Part shown: piece after piece, positions 18,334 to 26,660 of the stretch
Position numbering within the stretch: the stretch's first letter is position 1
Layout of the letters: every line of letters begins with the position of its first letter
Source of the DNA: Odoribacter sp. Z80
Lineage (GTDB): Bacteria > Bacteroidota > Bacteroidia > Bacteroidales > Marinifilaceae
Assembly: GCF_009935865.1 (NCBI RefSeq)
Contig: NZ_QWEL01000012.1
Location: 1 to 64,000 of the forward strand
Reading direction: 5' to 3'
Length of the DNA: 64,000 nt
The notes under the pieces: generated by a model
Told to the model about the DNA's origin: nothing
The model's input: the letters and a program-made list of their open reading frames with translations, nothing else
Database searches by the model: none
Translations under genes and position numbers: made by a program

Positions 18334-18660
18334 TCAGACGGCTTCGTTTTCTTCCATTTCGATCATTAACGCTCCTTTGGGAATTTTATCCCCGACATTG
18401 ACGCAGATCTTTTTTATTTTGCCGGAAAAAGGGGCAGTCAATTGGTTATTCATTTTCATGGCTTGCAGGATCAATAGAGATTCTCCTTCTTCAACTGCCT
18501 GGCCTTCTTTTACCTCAATATGCATGATCGTACCTGGAATGTGGGAGGTCAACAAATAGGGATTGGGTTCCTCCCATTTTTTCCGGTTTATCCATTTCTG
18601 GGTAAGCTGGGTTTTGTATTCCACGCCGTTCAGCATAAATTTTTCAAGTTTAACACTCAT
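18334..18660 (-). CDS. Biotin/lipoyl-attachment protein (biotin carboxyl carrier subunit)
   Basis: Carrier for carboxybiotin in an acyl-CoA carboxylase or decarboxylase complex. It has 108 residues. The C-terminal 70 residues form a biotinyl domain with AMKM (67-70; Lys69 is the biotinylation site) and a following glycine/lysine-rich turn. The first 35 residues are a non-homologous lead that may dock to the carboxyltransferase. It starts 31 bases after the carboxyltransferase stop, and a terminator follows. AGGAGG lies upstream of the start, an uncommonly clear ribosome site here. Confidence 0.92.
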   Translation of the reverse strand: MSVKLEKFMLNGVEYKTQLTQKWINRKKWEEPNPYLLTSHIPGTIMHIEVKEGQAVEEGESLLILQAMKMNNQLTAPFSGKIKKICVNVGDKIPKGALMIEMEENEAV

Positions 18661-18691
18661 TTTTCCTCCTTTTATGAAGTTATCAATTTAT

Positions 18692-20236
18692 TTAGAACGG
18701 GGGTATACCGTGTTTTTTATCCGGTGTTACAACCGTTTTGTTTCCGGAAACTTCGATAGAATGTTTCAGTAATAAACGGGTTTCTGACGGTTCTATTACC
18801 GAATCGATATATCCCTTGGAAGCTGCAACATAGGGATTTGCAAATTTTTCCCGGTATTCAGCCACTTTCTGTTTGCGGGTTTCTTCCGGGTTAGCCGATT
18901 CTTTAATTTCCTTACGGAAAATAATGTTGGCGGCTCCTTCCGGTCCCATTACAGCAATTTCTGCGGTGGGCCATGCAAACATAAAGTCTGCTTTCAGGTG
19001 GCGGGAGTTCATGGCAATGTAACCTCCGCCGTATGCTTTACGCAGGATGACCGTCACTTTAGGCACAGTTGCTTCGCTGTAAGCATATAGTACTTTGGCT
19101 CCGTGGCGGATTACTCCCATGTATTCCTGTTCTACGCCCGGCAGATATCCCGGCATATCTTCGAATGTCACCAATGGAATATTGAAGGCATCGCAGAAGC
19201 GGATAAAGCGTCCGGCTTTGTCGGCAGAATCACAATCCAGTACTCCGGCAAGTACCAACGGTTGGTTGGCAACGAAACCGATGGTTTCTCCATCGATGCG
19301 TCCGAAACCGACTACAATATTTTGTGCAAAGTTTTCCTGGACTTCAAAGAAATCGGAATCGTCGGCAACTGCTTTGATGATGTCCCGGACATCATACGGC
19401 TGTGTCGGATCGGCTGGAAGGATTTTTTCGATATTGTATTCTGCTTTCGGTGCTTTGGCAGGGAAAGAACGGGCTTTACGCTGATTGTTCCAGGGAATGA
19501 AAGTCAGCAGTTTTTTGATTTGTTCGAAGCATTCCTGTTCCGTGGAAGCAAAGAAATGGGCATTTCCGCTCACACAGGCGTGTACGCGGGCTCCTCCTAA
19601 ATCCTCCATCGTGACTTCTTCACCGAGTACGGTTTTTACTACTTCAGGACCTGTAATGAACATTTTGGAAATGTTGTCTACTACAAACACGAAGTCAGTT
19701 AATGCCGGGGAATAAACGGCACCTCCGGCACAAGGGCCCAGAATGACGGACAATTGTGGGATCACGCCGGAAGCCTGGGTGTTTCGGAAGAAAATTTCTC
19801 CATATCCTGCCAACGAATCTACCCCTTCCTGGATACGGGCACCACCGGAATCGTTGATTCCGATAATCGGCATGCGCATTTTGATGGCATGGTCCATGAT
19901 TTTGGTGATTTTCCGGGCATGCATTAATCCCAGTGAGCCTCCGGCAACTGTAAAGTCTTGTGCATAAATAGCAACAGGTTCTCCGTATACCGTGCCGGTA
20001 CCGATTACGACACCGTCTCCGTGGAGAACCTTTTTATCCATATCAAAATCTTTAGATTGATGCTCTACGAACATATCGTACTCATGGAAAGAACCTTTGT
20101 CCAAAATCCCCTCAATGCGCTCACGAGCCGTGAGTTTCCCCATAGCAGCCTGCTTTTTAATAGCATCTTCGCCACCACCTTGAAGTACGATCTCTTTCCT
20201 TTTTCTTAAGTCAAGAATATTCCTTTTAAGTGACAT
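18692..20236 (-). CDS. Acyl-CoA carboxyltransferase subunit (methylmalonyl-CoA decarboxylase alpha / propionyl-CoA carboxylase beta type)
   Basis: Transfers a carboxyl group between biotin and an acyl-CoA, most likely propionyl/methylmalonyl-CoA. It has 514 residues with two crotonase-fold halves. Visible landmarks are the oxyanion segments GGARIQEGV and GPCAGGAVYSPALTDF in the N-half, and MPGYLPGVEQEY and YGGGYIAMNSR in the C-half. The only partner encoded here is the biotin carrier. Neither a biotin carboxylase nor the membrane beta subunit of a Na+-pumping decarboxylase is adjacent, so the direction of the reaction is open. A possible -7 box (TAAGTTTC on the minus strand, 20277-20284, one mismatch) precedes it. 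Confidence 0.93.
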   Translation of the reverse strand: MSLKRNILDLRKRKEIVLQGGGEDAIKKQAAMGKLTARERIEGILDKGSFHEYDMFVEHQSKDFDMDKKVLHGDGVVIGTGTVYGEPVAIYAQDFTVAGGSLGLMHARKITKIMDHAIKMRMPIIGINDSGGARIQEGVDSLAGYGEIFFRNTQASGVIPQLSVILGPCAGGAVYSPALTDFVFVVDNISKMFITGPEVVKTVLGEEVTMEDLGGARVHACVSGNAHFFASTEQECFEQIKKLLTFIPWNNQRKARSFPAKAPKAEYNIEKILPADPTQPYDVRDIIKAVADDSDFFEVQENFAQNIVVGFGRIDGETIGFVANQPLVLAGVLDCDSADKAGRFIRFCDAFNIPLVTFEDMPGYLPGVEQEYMGVIRHGAKVLYAYSEATVPKVTVILRKAYGGGYIAMNSRHLKADFMFAWPTAEIAVMGPEGAANIIFRKEIKESANPEETRKQKVAEYREKFANPYVAASKGYIDSVIEPSETRLLLKHSIEVSGNKTVVTPDKKHGIPPF

Positions 20237-20476
20237 AGTAATTTATTTTGTTAATAAATTGTGTGCTTTTGATTTAGAAACTTACACACCATTCAATTTG
20301 CAAGATTACGGAAAAAAAATGATTTATGAAATAGTTTTTGGGACAGTATTCTGTATGTATAAGTGGTAGAAGAAGTTCCGGCTGATTTTTTTTTACGATT
20401 TATTTTGTTTTTTTTACAAAGGTGGAACCGGAAGGTCAGGTACTGAGAATGATTTCCGGGAAATCCGTTTTTAGGT

Positions 20477-21001
20477 TCAGAATACTTTTTCCACTATTTG
20501 ACCGATGTAGGAAATAGGACTGCGTCTCAGGCTGTTGATGTAGAGATAGCATTGGCCGTTATACCTGATGTCGATATTGATTTTATAGGTGTCGTTTTTC
20601 CCGGCAACAGAAAATTGATAAGAAATGGACGGGTGGCGCCCTTTTCCTTTGATGCTTTTATTCAGGTCTGTCATGGTGTTGCTGAAAACAATGCCTTTGG
20701 GCCCGGTTTGAGGCATGGCATAACCGCTTCCGTAATAGGGCAGATATCCTGCAGCCCTGTTGTCCCGGATGACGATAAAGGCACTGTCTTGGGAAATCCT
20801 GATATTCTGGTCTGTATAGGGCGTCATGGGTTGAAGATAAAAAGTATGGTGGGTGGTGGCAATCGTATACTGCATCTCAAACCGGTTGCTGTCCACCAAT
20901 GTCCTGATGGTTTGAAAGTCCGTAATGGGGACCGGAGTCTGGCCCTTGCTGTGGAAAAGGATGAGAGCCATTCCTACGCTGCATATGAGAAATCTGAACA
21001 T
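20477..21001 (-). CDS. DUF4251 domain protein, secreted
   Basis: A 174-residue exported protein of the Bacteroidota-specific DUF4251 family, function unknown. A signal peptide (about residues 1-20, hydrophobic, ending near SKGQ) precedes a single beta-rich domain. Family features are the TLVDSNRFEMQ start of the domain, the GYLPYYGSGYAMP loop, the SYQFSV strand and the NGQCYLYI end. It follows a paralogue on the same strand with a 39-base gap; the two look like a tandem duplication. The 240 bases upstream of the neighbouring carboxyltransferase carry no other gene. Confidence 0.85.
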   Translation of the reverse strand: MFRFLICSVGMALILFHSKGQTPVPITDFQTIRTLVDSNRFEMQYTIATTHHTFYLQPMTPYTDQNIRISQDSAFIVIRDNRAAGYLPYYGSGYAMPQTGPKGIVFSNTMTDLNKSIKGKGRHPSISYQFSVAGKNDTYKINIDIRYNGQCYLYINSLRRSPISYIGQIVEKVF

Positions 21002-21040
21002 GCTTCTTTTTTCAGAATGTACGTAGGATGGCTTTTTCGG

Positions 21041-21589
21041 TTACAAAACCGGTTGCTCGACTCGCTTTCCGGTCTGTTTTAACTCCTCTCCGGAGAGGGG
21101 GTGGATGGTGCCTGAATAGGAAATATGTGCCCGGTTGTGGCTTGTCAGGCTGACGGAACAATTTCGGTTTGCAGCTATATCTATACTGAATTGGAAAAAA
21201 TCATTCTGACCCGGTACGGAGAAACGGTAAGTAATCCGTTTTTTCTTCTTTTTACCGGTTGTTTTCATGCTTTGATTTTGTATGGGGGCTTTGAATTCGA
21301 TACTCCCGTTTCCATTGTAGGGCAGGGAATAGGCCCGTCCGAAAAAGGGGAGCTTGCCTTCTGCCATACTGTCGCAGAGGATAATTTCGCCTTTCGGATT
21401 GAATGGAGTAACGTCCATCCCGTTTTGCGGATAAACCCGGTCAATTTGGATCTGAAAATGCCTGCTTTCTACTAATTCCCGGGTACGTTGAAATTGTTCC
21501 TCCGGGTTTTCTGCTTTTGTCCGTTGCGATTGGGCATGCGTTGTCACGGCAGACAAAGCCAGTAAAAAAAGAAGATAAATTGCTTTCAT
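21041..21589 (-). CDS. DUF4251 domain protein, secreted (paralogue)
   Basis: This 182-residue exported protein belongs to the same family as its downstream neighbour. The signal peptide is MKAIYLLFLLALSAVTTHAQ. The domain repeats the same order of motifs: ELVESRHFQIQ, GKLPFFGRAYSLP, ITYRFSVPGQND and NRNCSVSL. The paralogues differ enough to suggest an old duplication. It starts 21 bases after the M16 peptidase gene stop, so it may share that transcript. Its role is not known; a periplasmic location is inferred from the signal sequence. Confidence 0.85.
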   Translation of the reverse strand: MKAIYLLFLLALSAVTTHAQSQRTKAENPEEQFQRTRELVESRHFQIQIDRVYPQNGMDVTPFNPKGEIILCDSMAEGKLPFFGRAYSLPYNGNGSIEFKAPIQNQSMKTTGKKKKKRITYRFSVPGQNDFFQFSIDIAANRNCSVSLTSHNRAHISYSGTIHPLSGEELKQTGKRVEQPVL

Positions 21590-21610
21590 GATTTGAGATA
21601 TTAGGTGATT

Positions 21611-22885
21611 TTATTCTCCGGCTGTGATGACATACATCTCTTCCGGTTGCCAGTATTTTTGGGCCAGTTGTTTTAATTCTGCGGGAGTACAGGCTTTGAT
21701 CTGTTCAATCATGGTTGTGTAGAACCGGTTGTCCAGCCCGTAATTCAGTTTATGTTTTAAAGCGTCTGCCTGGGCGAAAACACCGTCTATCTCCCTGAGT
21801 ATATCGCCATGCAGGAAATTTTTTACCAGTTGCAGTTCTTCGCTGGGTACCGGTTCTGTCTGCAATCTACGGATTTCCTTTTCAACTTCCTGTAAAGTGG
21901 CCTGGGTGTATTCTTTGTTGACTTCCGTGGTGATACACCAGTAGCTGCTTTGTGGCATGCATACGTTGAAAGACTGGATGCCGTAGGTATAGCCTTTGTT
22001 TTCCCGGATATTAGACATCAGCCTTGAACCGAAGTATCCTCCCAGGATAGTATTCAGTAACATGAATCCCGCGTAGTCCGGGTCGGTAAGGCTTACACCG
22101 GTTTTACCGATTCTGATACTGGTCTGGACGGCCGGAGCTTTGTAAACCGGGTAATGCCCCGCTTTTTCCGGTTGGAAAATGGGGGTGTGAAAATCCTCTT
22201 CCGGTGCGGGTGCCAGGGTGTAAGAAAAGGCATTGTTTACCAATTTCAGGAGAGAATCGTTTATATTGCCGCAGAGGACGAGCCGGCATTTCCGGGTATG
22301 AATATATTTTTGGTAGAAACTCCGGATTTGTTGCAATGTGGTGGCGGTGTAATCCTGTTCCCGGATTTGATTGGCGTACGGATGGTTTGCTCCGAATAAA
22401 ACAGCTGCAAACTTTTTGCGTGCGAGGTAAGAGGTTTTTTCCTGGTTTACCAGAAATTCCTGCCGTTTATTGGTCAGGAATATTTTCAGCTCTTTTTCCG
22501 GGATGGTGCTTTCTGTCAGCAATTCGGCCAGCATGCGGACGGTGGGTTCCGCATATTTATTCAGGGAAAGCAGGCTGACTTCCGATTTGTTCAATCCGCA
22601 GCAGAAATCAATGTATGCTCCGTAATAGTCGAAAATGCCGGCAATTTCTTCCGCATTATGGTGCAGGGTGCCTTCTCCGAGCATATTGATTGTGGTTGCA
22701 GCAATCAGGGGAGATGGTTGGTAATATATCCCGGCTTCGAAGATGACATCTATTTTAAAGACTTCCTGGTTTGGGTCGTGCAGGTATATGGCTTCTGTCC
22801 CGTTATCCAGTGTAAAATGCTCCGGGGTTAACAGTTTCGGAGCGGATAAAGGAACGATGGAAGGGGCTGTGTTTCGGTTGGGCAT
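21611..22885 (-). CDS. M16 family peptidase-like protein, catalytically inactive partner
   Basis: Second member of an M16 (pitrilysin/processing-peptidase) pair, 424 residues from the chosen start, with both M16 and M16_C halves. The HxxEH zinc motif is absent: the corresponding place reads MLGEGTLHHNAEEIAG. It keeps the SYLARKKFAAVLFGANHPY and GGYFGSRLMSNIRENKGYTYG segments that hold substrate in M16 proteins. Active/inactive pairing is known for mitochondrial processing peptidase and for bacterial M16B heterodimers. The start at 22885 lies 5 bases after the stop of the active partner. A longer frame to 22927 would overlap that gene and adds unrelated residues. Confidence 0.88.
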   Translation of the reverse strand: MPNRNTAPSIVPLSAPKLLTPEHFTLDNGTEAIYLHDPNQEVFKIDVIFEAGIYYQPSPLIAATTINMLGEGTLHHNAEEIAGIFDYYGAYIDFCCGLNKSEVSLLSLNKYAEPTVRMLAELLTESTIPEKELKIFLTNKRQEFLVNQEKTSYLARKKFAAVLFGANHPYANQIREQDYTATTLQQIRSFYQKYIHTRKCRLVLCGNINDSLLKLVNNAFSYTLAPAPEEDFHTPIFQPEKAGHYPVYKAPAVQTSIRIGKTGVSLTDPDYAGFMLLNTILGGYFGSRLMSNIRENKGYTYGIQSFNVCMPQSSYWCITTEVNKEYTQATLQEVEKEIRRLQTEPVPSEELQLVKNFLHGDILREIDGVFAQADALKHKLNYGLDNRFYTTMIEQIKACTPAELKQLAQKYWQPEEMYVITAGE

Positions 22886-22890
22886 ATACT

Positions 22891-24135
22891 TTAATTTTTC
22901 TTTTTCAGATACCACAAGGTGGAACAATTTTCTTTACGGAAGGTTCCGATGGCTGTTGTTTTGATTTTTTCCGGTGTGACAGCCAGGTAATGTGACGCTT
23001 CCGTATTGATAAGTTCCGGATTGTTCAGGAATTCAAAGAAAGCCAGGTTGGTGGCTTTGGTTTGGTAGTTGATTTCGCTGAAAGAAATACGGGATTCGGT
23101 TTTGTGGATTACTTTTTGCAGTTCCCGTTCGGATATGGTGTCCCGGATAAATTTTTCAATCTCTTCTTCTATAGCCTGGTCGGCCTGTCCGATGGTAGTT
23201 CCTTCCGACAGTTTGCCGCTGAAAATAAATAGCCCGGGGTCCTTGTCTCCGGAGACATAAGCATCTATGGCGGAGAAAAGCCGGCTGTTTCTGAGCAAGT
23301 TCACATACAAGCGGGAAGACTGGCCATTGGAAAGTATGTCTGAAATAATGTCACAGGTGTAAAAGTTTTCGCTGGTCCGGCCTCCCATGTGGTATACTTT
23401 GTAAATTGCATCGGCCGGTACATCGTTGTCCGGAATAACCAACCGCCTTTCCCGGGTTTGAAGAGGTTCGCCGGGGATTTCCGGGAGAGGGAGGTGGTGG
23501 GCTGGTATATCTCCGAACCATTTCTCTACGAGTGAGAAGGCTTTATCGGTTTCTATGTTTCCGCTTAGGCTGATAATGGCGTTGTTCGGTGCGTAATAGT
23601 GATGGAAAAAGTTTTTAACGTCCGTTAGTGTGGCTTTTTCGATGTGTTCCGGTGACATGCCGATGGTAGGCCAGCGGTAGGGATGTACCTGATAAGCCAG
23701 GGGCCGCAGTTTTAACCATACATCGCCGTAGGGATTATTCAGGTATCTTTGTTTGAATTCTTCAATCACGACCTGTTTTTGTACATCCAGGGCATGTTGG
23801 GAAAAGTTCAGGGCTGCCATCCGGTCGGATTCCAGCCATAAAGCTGTTTCTATATTATCTGCTGGGATAGTGATGTAATAGTTGGTCAGGTCGTTGGTGG
23901 TGTAAGCGTTGCTGTCCCCTCCTGCCAACTGTACATGGCGGTCATAGTCTTCCACGTGTGCGGAGCCGCCGAACATCAGATGTTCAAACAGATGGGCAAA
24001 GCCGGTCCGGGTGTCCTGCTCATTGCGTGAGCCTACTTTATATAAAATATTGACAGACACAAAAGGAGTGTTCCTGTCCGTGTTGCAGAGGACTGTCAGG
24101 CCGTTTCTCAGTAGGGTACGGTTAAAATGGATCAT
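22891..24135 (-). CDS. M16 family zinc peptidase, active subunit
   Basis: Zinc metallopeptidase of 414 residues. The inverted zinc motif HLFEH (48-52) is intact and a downstream acidic ligand lies in VVIEEFKQR (near 125). No signal peptide is evident, so it is probably cytoplasmic and acts on peptides or signal sequences together with the following inactive homologue. SGNIETDKAF marks the end of the first half. The gene begins 15 bases after the stop of the FabK-like gene, so four or more genes run together on this strand. Confidence 0.92.
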   Translation of the reverse strand: MIHFNRTLLRNGLTVLCNTDRNTPFVSVNILYKVGSRNEQDTRTGFAHLFEHLMFGGSAHVEDYDRHVQLAGGDSNAYTTNDLTNYYITIPADNIETALWLESDRMAALNFSQHALDVQKQVVIEEFKQRYLNNPYGDVWLKLRPLAYQVHPYRWPTIGMSPEHIEKATLTDVKNFFHHYYAPNNAIISLSGNIETDKAFSLVEKWFGDIPAHHLPLPEIPGEPLQTRERRLVIPDNDVPADAIYKVYHMGGRTSENFYTCDIISDILSNGQSSRLYVNLLRNSRLFSAIDAYVSGDKDPGLFIFSGKLSEGTTIGQADQAIEEEIEKFIRDTISERELQKVIHKTESRISFSEINYQTKATNLAFFEFLNNPELINTEASHYLAVTPEKIKTTAIGTFRKENCSTLWYLKKKN

Positions 24136-24150
24136 AGGGATGTATTGTCA

Positions 24151-25107
24151 TCAAAAATGAGAAATATAGTCAAGGCTGCTCAATTCGTTTAATCTGTCCC
24201 GGTAGTCTCTTATCAGGTCTCGGATGATTTCCGCAACATCCTCTTCTCTGGTGAGCATAGAAGCAATCTGTCCGATTTCCAGCTCGCCTTCCGTCAGATT
24301 GCCTTCAAAGATGCCTTGTTTTGCCCTGCCTTTTCCCAGTAATTCTTTTAGGGTTTCGGCTTTGGCTCCTTCTTCTTCCAGTTTTTTTACTTTTTCGTAA
24401 AATTCGTTTTTTATCAGCCGGGTAGGAGCCAGCTTTTTAAGGGAGAGTATCGTGTCTCCTTCCCCTGTTTCAAATACGCGTTGTTTAAAATCCGGATGGG
24501 CGGAAGATTCGGAGGCAACGGCAAAACGGGTGCCGATTTGTACTCCTTCCGCCCCTAATGCGAAGGCGGCCAGCATGGCTTTTCCCGAAGCAATGCCTCC
24601 TGCTGCTATGAGAGGAAGCTGACAGTGGGCTGCCACACTGGGGATCAGGGTCAGGGTCGTGGTTTCTTCCCGTCCGTTATGTCCTCCGGCTTCAAATCCT
24701 TCGGCCACGATAGCATCGCATCCTGCTTCTTCGCATTTTTGAGCGAAAGAGGTACTGCTTATGACATGCACTACTGTTATGCCATGTGATTTCAGAAAGG
24801 AAGTCCATTTTTTCGGACTCCCGGCAGAAGTAAAAACGATTTTTACTTTCTCTTCAATTAAGAGTTCCATCACCCGTTCAATTTCGGGATACAAAAGCGG
24901 TACATTCACTCCCCAGGGATTGTTTGTTGCAGTTTGCATCTTCCGGATATGGAACAGCAAAGTATCCGGGTGCATGGAGCCTGCTCCGAGCAGCCCCAGA
25001 CCTCCGTTGTTACTGACGGCTGATGCGAGGCGCCAGCCGCTGCACCAGACCATGCCTCCCTGAATGATGGGATATTTTATACCAAACAATGCTGTGATTC
25101 TGTTCAT
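24151..25107 (-). CDS. FMN-dependent nitronate monooxygenase / FabK-like enoyl-ACP reductase
   Basis: A TIM-barrel flavoprotein of the 2-nitropropane dioxygenase superfamily with 318 residues. The N-terminal YPIIQGGMVWCSG, the AEGFEAGGHNG loop (near residues 136-146, with the family's catalytic His), and LIAAGGIASG plus GAEGVQIGTRFA for FMN phosphate binding are all present. The EAGGH motif and length fit FabK-type enoyl reductases as well as nitronate monooxygenases, so the exact substrate is uncertain. It appears first in a minus-strand run with the M16 and DUF4251 genes. Confidence 0.88.
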   Translation of the reverse strand: MNRITALFGIKYPIIQGGMVWCSGWRLASAVSNNGGLGLLGAGSMHPDTLLFHIRKMQTATNNPWGVNVPLLYPEIERVMELLIEEKVKIVFTSAGSPKKWTSFLKSHGITVVHVISSTSFAQKCEEAGCDAIVAEGFEAGGHNGREETTTLTLIPSVAAHCQLPLIAAGGIASGKAMLAAFALGAEGVQIGTRFAVASESSAHPDFKQRVFETGEGDTILSLKKLAPTRLIKNEFYEKVKKLEEEGAKAETLKELLGKGRAKQGIFEGNLTEGELEIGQIASMLTREEDVAEIIRDLIRDYRDRLNELSSLDYISHF

Positions 25108-25204
25108 TTTTCAGTTTTCGGTTTGATTTCACAAAAATAACGTAAACGGGAGTTGCCGGGTTGATATATCTTATTACAAATGTAGGAAATTTATATAAGA
25201 AAAG

Positions 25205-25236
25205 AGGTTTCCCCGAAAAATTTCAGGAAAACCTCC
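25205..25236 (-). terminator. Terminator after the MFS gene at 25258
   Basis: Arms GAGGTTTCCC (25205-25214) and GGAAAACCTC (25227-25236) pair over 10 bp with one wobble. On the minus strand TTTTC follows. It lies 22 bases past the stop. Confidence 0.75.
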
Positions 25237-25257
25237 GTATTGAAAATTAAAGTTGAA

Positions 25258-26613
25258 TTATGCTTTTTGGATATTGGGTAACTCAAGGCCATATCCTTTT
25301 TTCTTGTCTTCGGCTTTGAGCATCAGAGCAATGATTAATGCCAGAATACCAAAGCAGGCAAAAATAGCCATCGGAATGGTATAGTCATAGGCGGGCTGGC
25401 CTTCTCCTCCCAATTTGCAATAGCGGTCCAATACCCAGCCGATCAGGGCAGGTACTCCCATCAGTCCCCAGTTTTGTACCCAGAAGATGAGGGCATAGGC
25501 CGTTCCCAGTTGTTTTTCCGGGATGATTTTGGGTACTGAGGGCCACATGGCAGACGGTACGAGGGAGAAAGCGACTCCCAGTACGATCATGATAATTGTA
25601 GCAAACCACCAGTAGTTTAGGAGAGGAAGGGCAAAAAGCACATGAACGCCAATCAGCATAAGGGCGCCAATCAGCATGATGGTGGCACCTTTCCCCTTGT
25701 GGTCGTAGAGATTGCCGAAGAAAGGAGTCAGGAACAAAGTGCCCAAAGGCAACAGACTGGGAATGATACCTGCCAGTTCCGGGTCTACGGCATATTTGTT
25801 GACCATGAGGTCAGTTGCGTATTTCAGGAAAGGGAATACGGCGGAGTAAAACAAAACGCATAATAGGGCGATTAACCAGAATCCTTTATTGGCAATGATT
25901 AACCAGATGTCTTTTACGCGGAAAGACTCCTCTTCTTCCTGCTCGTCACCGATGGAAGCTTCCAGTTTTTTGTCCATAATGGTATAGACGATAAAGGCAA
26001 TTAAGCCGATGCAGAGCATAATCAGGCAAAGCAGGATAGGGGCAGAAATGCTATGGCATGCATGGGCAAAAGGTACGGTGACACTCATGGCTAACATGGT
26101 TCCTAACCGGGCTGTTGCCATTTCGAGTCCCATGGCCAAGGCCATTTCGTAGCCTTTGAACCATTTTACAATGATTTTGGAGACGGTGATTCCTGCAATT
26201 TCAACGCCAACGCCAAAAATGGCATACCCCAAGGCTGCAATGGCAACCTGGGCTTTCATTCCGAGTATTGTCCCTTCTAAGGGCAGGAATCCGGAAACGG
26301 CCCCGTATTTGATGGCACAACCGATAAGCATCAGGGAACAAGCTCCCAGGCCTGTGAGGCGTACGCCGATTTTATCCAGGATGATACCCCCGAAAATCAG
26401 CATAAGCAGGAAAACATTAAACCATCCGTAGGCACTGGTAAAAATACCGTAATCGGTGCTGGACCAGAGCAGTTGTTCTTCCAGCATGGGTTTTAGCGGT
26501 GCCATCACATCGGTCAGGAAATAACCGCATAACATCGTGAATGCAACGACTGCTAAGGCTGTCCAGCGGGCTGCCTTTGAATCGCGTAAAGTTTGACGAA
26601 TTTTTTCAACCAT
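25258..26613 (-). CDS. MFS transporter (MFSD1/OFA-like)
   Basis: A 451-residue carrier with 12 predicted membrane helices and a charged central loop (DKKLEASIGDEQEEEESF). The loop between helices 2 and 3 has GGIILDKIGVRLTG, the MFS A-motif. Resemblance to MFSD1-like or OFA-type carriers is an impression from the sequence; no substrate can be assigned. A -7 box lies at 26653-26660, inside the stop region of the upstream MFS gene, so it can be expressed independently. A terminator follows. Confidence 0.87.
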   Translation of the reverse strand: MVEKIRQTLRDSKAARWTALAVVAFTMLCGYFLTDVMAPLKPMLEEQLLWSSTDYGIFTSAYGWFNVFLLMLIFGGIILDKIGVRLTGLGACSLMLIGCAIKYGAVSGFLPLEGTILGMKAQVAIAALGYAIFGVGVEIAGITVSKIIVKWFKGYEMALAMGLEMATARLGTMLAMSVTVPFAHACHSISAPILLCLIMLCIGLIAFIVYTIMDKKLEASIGDEQEEEESFRVKDIWLIIANKGFWLIALLCVLFYSAVFPFLKYATDLMVNKYAVDPELAGIIPSLLPLGTLFLTPFFGNLYDHKGKGATIMLIGALMLIGVHVLFALPLLNYWWFATIIMIVLGVAFSLVPSAMWPSVPKIIPEKQLGTAYALIFWVQNWGLMGVPALIGWVLDRYCKLGGEGQPAYDYTIPMAIFACFGILALIIALMLKAEDKKKGYGLELPNIQKA

Positions 26614-26652
26614 GATTTTTTATTTAGATGAATATATTTTACACACAACCGT

Positions 26653-26660
26653 CAAAGTTA
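26653..26660 (-). promoter_or_regulatory. Probable -7 box (TAACTTTG) for the MFS gene at 25258
   Basis: An exact TAnnTTTG on the minus strand, 39 bases before the start codon. It overlaps the stop codon of the upstream MFS gene. No -33 box is evident. Confidence 0.45.
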
